Assembly (NCBI GenBank): GCA_024511045.1
Contig: JANEMG010000124.1
Location: forward strand, 1 to 6,995
DNA: 6,995 nucleotides
From: Gammaproteobacteria bacterium
Lineage (GTDB): Bacteria; Pseudomonadota; Gammaproteobacteria; Methylococcales; Methylomonadaceae
Direction: 5' to 3'
Below are positions 1 to 5,657 of the stretch, one piece after another. Position 1 is the stretch's first letter. Every line of letters begins with the position of its first letter. Made by a program: the position numbers and the translations under genes. The notes under the pieces are model-generated. The model was not told where the DNA came from. It did not search any database and saw only the letters and a list, made by a program, of their open reading frames with translations.

Positions 1-556
1 GCCGCAGCACTGCTGCGCGCCTTCTTTACCGCCGAAGCGATCGATCCGGCAGCGATGATGTGATTTTCCTTGATCAGGACGCCATCGTACAAGCCCATGC
101 GGTGATTCTCGCAGCCGCCGCACTTGACGGCATATTTCTGCGCCAGGCGCAGCCCGGGAATGGTCTTCCGGGTATCCAGGACCCTGCAGCCAGTGCCGGC
201 CACGGCATCGGCATACTGCCGAGAAAGTGTCGCCGTCGCCGACAGCGTCTGCAGGACATTCAAGGCCGTGCGTTCGCCGCTGAGCAAGGCCCGCGCCCTG
301 CCGGAAACACTGCACAGCGTCGTGCCCGCGGTTACTCGCTGCCCTTCCCTCTCCCGCCAGTCGATCATGGCGTTTTTATCCAGTATTTTGAAAACCGCAT
401 CGAACCATGCCTGACCACAGACCACCATGGGCTCCCGGGTCATGACTTCCGCGCGGGCAAGAGCGGTGTCGGAAATGATTGCAGCGGTCAAATCCCCCGA
501 ACCAATATCCTCGTCGAGGAAATGTCGGATTTGTTCAACGATGGCGGAATCGTTCA
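1..556 (-). CDS. nadC: Nicotinate-nucleotide pyrophosphorylase (quinolinate phosphoribosyltransferase), 3' end missing
   Basis: NadC converts quinolinate and PRPP to nicotinate mononucleotide, CO2 and pyrophosphate, the last committed step of de novo NAD synthesis in the cytosol. Translating the minus strand from the ATG at 556-554 gives 185 open codons to the window edge, about two thirds of a usual 280-residue protein. Family motifs appear in order: an N-terminal EDIGSGDLT (residues 16-24), GERTALNVLQ (94-103), DTRKTIPGLR (128-137), an NHR motif (151-153) and LIKENH (161-166). The Arg, Lys and His residues of these motifs form the anionic substrate and PRPP site in known structures. Residue 149 is Cys where relatives I recall have the third Gly of GGG. 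A GGAG at 561-564 lies four bases upstream of the ATG and supports this start. The gene is divergent from ampD, an arrangement also known in E. coli. The C-terminal third is outside the window, so its integrity cannot be judged. Confidence 0.96.
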
Positions 557-581
557 TGGTCTCCGGCAAGCAAACCTGTAA

Positions 582-610
582 TGTATAATGTTAATCATGA
601 TAGTCGACAA
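582..610 (-). promoter_or_regulatory. Putative sigma-70 promoter for nadC
   Basis: Read on the minus strand, TTGTCG (605-610, 4 of 6 to the -35 consensus) is followed after exactly 17 bases by TATACA (582-587, 4 of 6 to the -10). Transcription would begin near 575 and leave a leader of about 20 bases before the nadC ATG at 556, with a GGAG in it. The position and spacing are good and the hexamers moderate. This is inferred from sequence alone. Confidence 0.4.
584..589 (+). promoter_or_regulatory. Putative -10 element for ampD (TATAAT)
   Basis: A perfect TATAAT lies on the plus strand in the only AT-rich part of the nadC-ampD gap. It overlaps the -10 proposed for nadC on the other strand. No good -35 is seen at 16-18 bases upstream (561-566 reads CTCCGG), so an activator may be needed or the match may be fortuitous. 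If used, transcription would start near 596 and give ampD a leader of roughly 100 bases. Small palindromes just downstream (ATCATGAT at 594-601, GTCGAC at 603-608) could bind a regulator, but nothing identifies one. Confidence 0.35.
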
Positions 611-634
611 TGACAGCATCATGCAGGCAAGACC

Positions 635-663
635 GGCAAACCCCGTCGGCATGTCGGTTTTCC
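635..663 (+). other. Possible hairpin in the ampD leader
   Basis: GGCAAACC (635-642) can pair with GGTTTTCC (656-663): seven of eight positions pair, with one C-U mismatch and a 13-base loop. It lies about 30 bases before the ampD start. No U-tract follows directly, so it does not look like an intrinsic terminator. It could be a chance structure. Confidence 0.2.
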
Positions 664-694
664 CGTCCTTTTCCATAGCGGCTCATCCCTGACC

Positions 695-1240
695 ATGGAT
701 ATACGACAACACTGGCTGGACGACGCCGAACGCATCCCGTCGCCGAACTGCGATCTGCGCCCCGATGACCAGGATATTTCCCTGATCGTCCTGCACTGCA
801 TCAGCCTGCCGCCAGGGAAATTCGAGGATCGCTTCATTCACCAGTTTTTTTGCAACCGCCTGCAAGCCGACGATGACAGTTATTTCAAAACGCTCCATCA
901 GCTGAAGGTTTCCGCGCATATCCTGATCAACCGCCAGGGCATCATCAGTCAATACGTTCCCTTCGACAAGCGCGCCTGGCATGCCGGGCAGTCGATCTAT
1001 GCCGGAAGAAGCAGATGCAATGACTTTTCCATCGGCATCGAGCTGCAGGGCACGGAAACATCGCCCTATACCGATCAACAATATCAGCAACTGGCGGCAC
1101 TGATCAAGGCCTTGCTGATGCATTACCCCGGCTTGTCGACATCACGCATCACCGGACACAGCGATATCGCCCCGGGCCGCAAGACCGATCCCGGAGAATC
1201 CTTCGACTGGCAAAGACTTTACCGGCTGCTGGAGAAATAG
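695..1240 (+). CDS. ampD: 1,6-anhydro-N-acetylmuramyl-L-alanine amidase AmpD
   Basis: AmpD is a cytosolic zinc amidase that cuts the bond between 1,6-anhydro-MurNAc and L-alanine in imported muropeptides, for peptidoglycan recycling. By clearing these inducers it keeps AmpR-controlled beta-lactamase low in species that have that system. The 181-residue product matches the E. coli-type protein across its length. Zinc ligands fit His34, His155 and Asp165, in VLHCISLPPG (32-41) and GHSDIAPGRKTDPG (154-167). Glu116 (SIGIELQGT) and Lys163 match the catalytic Glu and Lys. FDKRAWHAG (90-98) and RCNDFSIGIE (107-116) are further signatures. There is no signal peptide, as expected for AmpD rather than the periplasmic paralogue AmiD. 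The ATG at 695 is the only ATG, GTG or TTG start in frame after the TGA at 611, but no Shine-Dalgarno sequence precedes it. ampE, which follows ampD in enterobacteria, is absent; the next gene, lspA, is convergent. Confidence 0.97.
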   Translation: MDIRQHWLDDAERIPSPNCDLRPDDQDISLIVLHCISLPPGKFEDRFIHQFFCNRLQADDDSYFKTLHQLKVSAHILINRQGIISQYVPFDKRAWHAGQSIYAGRSRCNDFSIGIELQGTETSPYTDQQYQQLAALIKALLMHYPGLSTSRITGHSDIAPGRKTDPGESFDWQRLYRLLEK

Positions 1241-1261
1241 ACACATACTTGGCCGGCAGCC
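1224..1261. terminator. Possible hairpin between convergent ampD and lspA
   Basis: GGCTGCTGG (1224-1232, inside the last codons of ampD) can pair with CCGGCAGCC (1253-1261): nine pairs including one G-U wobble in the plus-strand RNA, with a 20-base loop. It spans the ampD stop and most of the 27-base gap to lspA. Neither strand has a U-run after the stem, so it is not a textbook intrinsic terminator. It may mark the transcript 3' ends, possibly with Rho. Confidence 0.25.
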
Positions 1262-1267
1262 CGTTGC

Positions 1268-1747
1268 TCAGTCAGCCTGCTGCGCTTCGCGCCGCCCATC
1301 CAGCAGGGAATCCAGCAGCATCAATGCCACACCGATGGAAATTGCCGCATCGGCGACATTGAATGCCGGCCAATGCCATGCCTGGTAATAGACGTCGATA
1401 AAATCGATCACGTAGCCATAGACCAGGCGATTGATCAGGTTCCCCACGGCGCCTCCCAGGATCAGCGCCAGGGACACAGCCAGCAGCTTCTGCCGCTGCT
1501 CCAGCCTGCCCAGCCAGACAGCGATAATGGCACCGATCACGATGGCCAGCCCAGCAAACAGCCAGCGCTGCCAGCCGCCGGCATCACTGAGAAAACTGAA
1601 CGCCGCCCCGGTGTTGTGTACATAGGTCAGGCGCAGGAAGGGAACGACGGGTATGGAATCATACAGCGACATGGAAGCCGCAATGAACTGTTTGCTTGCC
1701 TGGTCCGCAACCACGACCAGGGCGGAGAGCCACAACCACCTCAACAT
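1268..1747 (-). CDS. lspA: Lipoprotein signal peptidase (signal peptidase II)
   Basis: LspA is the inner-membrane aspartyl protease that removes the signal peptide from diacylglyceryl-modified prolipoproteins, after Lgt and before Lnt. The 159-residue product has four hydrophobic segments (about 4-22, 62-79, 88-105 and 129-150), as usual. The conserved residues are present: Asp15 and Lys19 in VADQASK, Asn45 and Gly47 in HNTGAAFSF, Asn103 and Arg107 in GNLINR, then the catalytic pair Asp115 (VIDFIDVYYQ) and Asp133 (FNVADAAIS), with Asn130 and Ala132. Residue 106 is Asn where many homologues have Asp (GNxxDR); that position is not among the strictly invariant ones. The ATG lies 12 bases after the ileS stop, so the genes are almost certainly cotranscribed. 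Only a weak GGA is seen upstream as ribosome-binding site. In E. coli and Pseudomonas fkpB and ispH follow lspA; here lspA is the last gene of the cluster. Confidence 0.97.
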   Translation of the reverse strand: MLRWLWLSALVVVADQASKQFIAASMSLYDSIPVVPFLRLTYVHNTGAAFSFLSDAGGWQRWLFAGLAIVIGAIIAVWLGRLEQRQKLLAVSLALILGGAVGNLINRLVYGYVIDFIDVYYQAWHWPAFNVADAAISIGVALMLLDSLLDGRREAQQAD

Positions 1748-1759
1748 GGCCAGTCCGGA

Positions 1760-4585
1760 TCAGGCGAAGCGCCTGACCTCCCCTTCGCCAACGACATTTT
1801 CCACACAGCGCCCGCACAACTGCGGATGCTCCGGGTGCCCGCCGACATCGTGGCGATGGTGCCAGCAACGCACGCATTTTTGCTGCTCCGACGCGGCAAC
1901 TCTGATCCTGATGCCCGGCAAGGCGGTCTCCAGAGCATCGTCGGGACAATACTGCATATCCCGCACTGCTGCATTGGAAGTGATCAGCACGAAATGCAGT
2001 TCACCTTCCAGCTTGTTCAACAGTTCGGCATATTCCGGCTGACAATACAATTCCACTTCGGCCTCCAGCGAACCGCCGATAATGCCGGCCTTGCGCGCCT
2101 GCTCCAGCTCCCTGCTGACCGCTTCCCGCACCTGCATGACCTGATTCCAGAAATCCCGGTTGAAAACTTCATCGTCCTGCAGCTGGAACAGACCGTCATT
2201 CCACTGCTGCAAAAACACCGAAGCACTGCGTCGTCCCGGCATGTACTGCCAGACTTCATCGGCGGTATAGCTGATGATGGGCGCCAGCCAGGGCACCAGT
2301 GCCTGCAGGACATGATACATCGCGGTCTGCGTGGAACGCCGCGCCAGGCTGTTTTCCCGGGACGTATACTGGCGGTCCTTGATGATGTCCAGGTAGAAAC
2401 TGCCCAGATCGATGACGCAGAAATGATGTACTTTCTGATAGACCTGGTGGAACTGGTAGTTGTCATAGGAAGCGATCACTTCCTGCTGCAGGGCAAAGGC
2501 CCGGTCCACCACCCAGCGGTCCAGGGCGAGCATGTCGGCGGGATCGACCAGATGCTGGTCGGGATCGAAACCATGCAGATTGGCCAGCAGGAAGCGGGAC
2601 GTGTTGCGCAAGCGCCGATAGCCGTCGGCAATGCGCTTGAGAATCTCTTCGGAGACATTCATTTCCCCGCGATAATCGGTCGCCGCCACCCACAGCCGCA
2701 GCACATCGGCACCCAGGGTTTTCATGATGGTCTGCGGTGCAACGACATTGCCCCGCGACTTGGACATCTTCCGGCCCTCGGCATCGACCGTGAAGCCGTG
2801 GGTCAGCACGGCTCTGTATGGCGCGACATCGTTCATCGCCACCGAGGCCAGCAGGGATGACTGAAACCAGCCGCGATGCTGGTCGGAGCCTTCCAGGTAG
2901 AGATCGGCGGGAAAATGCAGTTGTTCATACTTGTCCAGCACGCAGGAATGGGTCACGCCGGAATCGAACCAGACATCCAGGGTATCCTGCATTTTCTGGT
3001 AATCCTCTGCTTCGTCGCCAAGCAGCTCGGCCGGATCCAGAGCGAACCAGGCCTCGATACCCTGCTGCTCGATGCGCTGCGCCACCTGTTCGATCAGTTC
3101 CCCGGTGCGGGGGTGCAATTCCCCGGTCTGTTTGTGCACGAACAGTGCAATCGGCACCCCCCAGTTGCGTTGCCGGGAAATACACCAGTCCGGACGCTTC
3201 TCCACCATGCCCTCGATACGCGCCTGCCCCCAGTCCGGAATCCATTCGACGCGCTTGATTTCATCGAGCGCCTGTTCACGCAGCCGGTTCTTGTCCATGG
3301 CGATGAACCATTGCGGTGTGGCGCGGAAAATGATCGGGGTCTTGTGCCGCCAGCAATGCGGGTAGCTGTGCTCGATCGCCTCCTCATGCACCAGCTTGCC
3401 CCGCTCGGCCAGGACTTCCAGGACATGGCCATTGGCGGTGAATACATGTTCGCCGGCAAAGATCTCGGTACTGTCCAGAAAGACGCCATTGCCGCCCACC
3501 GGATTGTCCACGGGCAGATCATATTTCTGGCCCACGACATAGTCGTCCTGGCCATGTCCCGGTGCAGTATGCACGGCGCCGGTGCCCGCTTCAGTGGTGA
3601 CATGATCGCCGAGGATGACCGGGACCTGGCGGTCATAGAAAGGATGCTGCAGCTGCAAATGCTCCAGGGCTTCGCCCTTGCAATAGGCCAGTACGTGATA
3701 GTCATCGATGCCATAGCGCAGCATGGTGTCCTTGAGCAGCAGTTCCGCAACTACCAGCCGCTCCGGCTGCCCGTCATTGCTGCACTGCACCACGACATAT
3801 TCGAGGCCGGGATTCAGCGCCACCGCCTGGTTGGCCGGCAGTGTCCAGGGTGTCGTGGTCCAGATGACGATGGACAGCGGGCCTTCGCCCTCGTGTTTTG
3901 GAACATGGTGGCAGCGGGCAAAAAATCCGGCAGGATCGACGACCGTGAAGCGCACATCGATGGCCGGGGAACGCTTGTCTTCGTATTCCACTTCGGCCTC
4001 GGCCAATGCCGACCCGCAGTCGGTGCACCAGTGCACCGGCTTGGCGCCCTGGCTGATGTGCCCTCTGCTGCAGATCCTGCCGAAGGCCCGCACGATATTC
4101 GCTTCAAAAGCGTAATCCATGGTCAGATAGGGATTCTCCCAGTCGCCGAAGATCCCCAGCCGGATGAATTCCTCGCGCTGCATGTCGACCTGCCTGCCGG
4201 CATATTCCCGGCAGGCGGCACGAAACTCGGCCGGGGGAACCTTGACACCGGCCTTGCCGATCTTTTTTTCCACCATCAGCTCGATGGGCAGGCCATGGCA
4301 ATCCCAGCCCGGCACATAGGGCGCATCATAGCCGCTCAGACCCTTTGCCTTGACGATGATATCCTTCAGCACCTTGTTCACGGCATGGCCGATATGAATG
4401 GCGCCATTGGCATAGGGAGGGCCGTCATGCAGAATGAATTTCGGTCGACCGGCCTTTTCTGCCCGGATTTTCTGGTACAGTCCGGCCTCCTGCCACTGTT
4501 TCAGACGCTCCGGTTCACGCTGTGCCAGATTGGCTTTCATCGGGAACGTGGTTTTGGGTAAATTCAGGGTTTTCTTATAATCCAT
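1760..4585 (-). CDS. ileS: Isoleucine--tRNA ligase
   Basis: IleRS is a class Ia cytosolic synthetase that charges tRNA-Ile and hydrolyses mischarged Val-tRNA-Ile. With the ATG at 4585 the protein has 941 residues, close to the roughly 938 of E. coli, and its start (MDYKKTLNLP) aligns with the E. coli N-terminus. Seen in order: PPYANG and HIGH (64-67) of the Rossmann fold; GWDCHGLPIE (93-102); the CP1 editing domain with WTTTPWTLPAN (242-252) and GHGQDDY (343-349); WCISRQRNWG (467-476); DVWFDSG (537-543); KMSKS (606-610); a helical anticodon-binding region; and a C-terminal zinc finger with Cys904, Cys907, Cys924 and Cys927. This is the bacterial (eubacterial-type) form. An upstream in-frame TTG (4598-4600), overlapping the ribF stop, would add five residues; I prefer the ATG by homology, although the purine-rich AAGAAG abuts it rather than sitting at ideal spacing. 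It lies between ribF (11-base gap) and lspA (12-base gap). Confidence 0.98.
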   Translation of the reverse strand: MDYKKTLNLPKTTFPMKANLAQREPERLKQWQEAGLYQKIRAEKAGRPKFILHDGPPYANGAIHIGHAVNKVLKDIIVKAKGLSGYDAPYVPGWDCHGLPIELMVEKKIGKAGVKVPPAEFRAACREYAGRQVDMQREEFIRLGIFGDWENPYLTMDYAFEANIVRAFGRICSRGHISQGAKPVHWCTDCGSALAEAEVEYEDKRSPAIDVRFTVVDPAGFFARCHHVPKHEGEGPLSIVIWTTTPWTLPANQAVALNPGLEYVVVQCSNDGQPERLVVAELLLKDTMLRYGIDDYHVLAYCKGEALEHLQLQHPFYDRQVPVILGDHVTTEAGTGAVHTAPGHGQDDYVVGQKYDLPVDNPVGGNGVFLDSTEIFAGEHVFTANGHVLEVLAERGKLVHEEAIEHSYPHCWRHKTPIIFRATPQWFIAMDKNRLREQALDEIKRVEWIPDWGQARIEGMVEKRPDWCISRQRNWGVPIALFVHKQTGELHPRTGELIEQVAQRIEQQGIEAWFALDPAELLGDEAEDYQKMQDTLDVWFDSGVTHSCVLDKYEQLHFPADLYLEGSDQHRGWFQSSLLASVAMNDVAPYRAVLTHGFTVDAEGRKMSKSRGNVVAPQTIMKTLGADVLRLWVAATDYRGEMNVSEEILKRIADGYRRLRNTSRFLLANLHGFDPDQHLVDPADMLALDRWVVDRAFALQQEVIASYDNYQFHQVYQKVHHFCVIDLGSFYLDIIKDRQYTSRENSLARRSTQTAMYHVLQALVPWLAPIISYTADEVWQYMPGRRSASVFLQQWNDGLFQLQDDEVFNRDFWNQVMQVREAVSRELEQARKAGIIGGSLEAEVELYCQPEYAELLNKLEGELHFVLITSNAAVRDMQYCPDDALETALPGIRIRVAASEQQKCVRCWHHRHDVGGHPEHPQLCGRCVENVVGEGEVRRFA

Positions 4586-4596
4586 CTTCTTTAAAC

Positions 4597-5535
4597 TCAA
4601 TCAATAAAATCTGCAAGAATTGTTCTGGCCCTGGCGACATCCTGTGCAATCTGCGCCTTGAGCTCATCCACCGAGCGGAACTGCTGTTCACTTCTGATCT
4701 TTTCCCGGAAATGCACTTCCACATAATGATCATAAATTTCCTTGTCGAAATCAAACAAATGTGTTTCCAGCAACACTCTGGAAGCATTGCCGAGCGTCGG
4801 CCGGACCCCGACATTGGCCACACCGGCAAAAACCCGCCCGTCGATACCGGTCATGGTCACCGCAAACACGCCTTCGATGGGGGTGTTTTTACGCTGCATC
4901 TGGATATTGGCGGTGGGGAAGCCAAGCTGCCGGCCGCGCTTTTCACCGTGCACCACACGCCCGCATACGGAATAGGGACGGCCCAGCAACTGCTCCGCCT
5001 GGGCCAGATCCCCCGCCCCCAGCGCATCCCGGATCAGGGTGCTGCTGACGCGGTGCCCGGCCACCTGATAGGACAACGTATCCTCGACATGAAAGCCAAA
5101 CCTCTGCCCCTGTTCCTCGAGCAGGGCGAAATTACCGCGCCGCGCCTTGCCAAAGTGAAAGTCATCACCGACGACCAGATATCTGATCCGCAGCACATCG
5201 ACCAGGACCTCCTGGATGAAACGCTCCGGATCGCAGTCGGCAAATTGCTGGTCGAAGCGCATGATCAACACCCCGTCCACCGGCAACTTGGCCAGCTGGA
5301 TGATTTTCTCGCGCAGGCGGGTCAGTCGCGACGGCGCGTTGTCCTGCAAAAAGAATTCCAGCGGCTGCGGCTCGAACACCGTCAGCAGCACCGGCAGACC
5401 GAGCCGCCCGCCCTGTTCCGCAAGCTTCTCGATGACTGCCTGGTGTCCCAGATGCACGCCATCGAAGTTGCCGATGCTGAGCACACAGCCATCCGGCAAT
5501 GGCTTTAAATGTCTGGTCCCCCGAATCAAACGCAT
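4597..5535 (-). CDS. ribF: Bifunctional riboflavin kinase / FMN adenylyltransferase
   Basis: RibF phosphorylates riboflavin to FMN and then adenylylates FMN to FAD. At 312 residues it is the usual length. The N-terminal nucleotidyltransferase domain (about 1-185) shows GNFDGVHLGHQ (22-32, HxGH-type nucleotide-binding motif), FEPQPLEFF (54-62), VVGDDFHFGK (121-130) and SSTLIRDAL (164-172). The C-terminal flavokinase domain (about 186-310) shows GRVVHGEKRGRQLGFPTAN (192-210), with the PTAN Mg-ATP motif, then ANVGVRPT (240-247) and ETHLFDFD (257-264), whose Glu257 is the likely catalytic base by family knowledge. The ATG at 5535 is preceded by a weak GGA about nine bases upstream. The gene is first of the ribF-ileS-lspA block. 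A 122-base gap separates it from murJ, so it may have its own promoter as well as read-through from murJ. Confidence 0.97.
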   Translation of the reverse strand: MRLIRGTRHLKPLPDGCVLSIGNFDGVHLGHQAVIEKLAEQGGRLGLPVLLTVFEPQPLEFFLQDNAPSRLTRLREKIIQLAKLPVDGVLIMRFDQQFADCDPERFIQEVLVDVLRIRYLVVGDDFHFGKARRGNFALLEEQGQRFGFHVEDTLSYQVAGHRVSSTLIRDALGAGDLAQAEQLLGRPYSVCGRVVHGEKRGRQLGFPTANIQMQRKNTPIEGVFAVTMTGIDGRVFAGVANVGVRPTLGNASRVLLETHLFDFDKEIYDHYVEVHFREKIRSEQQFRSVDELKAQIAQDVARARTILADFID

Positions 5536-5569
5536 TGGTTATCCGTTCGGCAGTGGGCAAAAGTCGGAT

Positions 5570-5578
5570 ATTTTAGCA
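5570..5578 (-). promoter_or_regulatory. Putative extended -10 promoter for ribF-ileS-lspA
   Basis: On the minus strand TGCTAAAAT (5578 down to 5570) fits an extended -10 element: TG, one base, then TAAAAT (5 of 6 to TATAAT). Extended -10 promoters can work with a poor -35, and none is clear here. Transcription would start near 5563, leaving a leader of about 28 bases before the ribF ATG. The rest of the murJ-ribF gap (5536-5657) holds no gene and no clear terminator that I can see. Confidence 0.35.
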
Positions 5579-5657
5579 TTTTTCCAGGGGTTATGCTGAC
5601 CGGGCTCGATTATGCAAAGGCGCATGCCAAGACCGACGGGCCGACTTGCTTTTGCCA

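Noticed and set aside
60..581. A 173-codon plus-strand open frame opposite nadC
   Set aside because: nadC on the minus strand has clear ordered motifs through this region; the plus-strand translation is low-complexity and matches nothing I recognise.
683..1123. A 146-codon minus-strand open frame opposite ampD
   Set aside because: It overlaps almost all of ampD, whose catalytic residues are intact, and shows no recognisable domain.
1373..4561. Two long plus-strand open frames (1373-2860 and 2876-4561; 495 and 561 codons) opposite lspA and ileS
   Set aside because: Over ileS both lie in the frame whose codons pair exactly with ileS codons. There, stops arise only where ileS uses TTA, CTA or TCA, which are rare in a GC-rich gene. 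The translations show no family motif, while ileS is unmistakable.
5600..5657. Possible terminator after murJ made from short inverted repeats (GCAAA/TTTGC, CAAG/CTTG)
   Set aside because: The stems are only four to five bases, interrupted, and not followed by a U-run.
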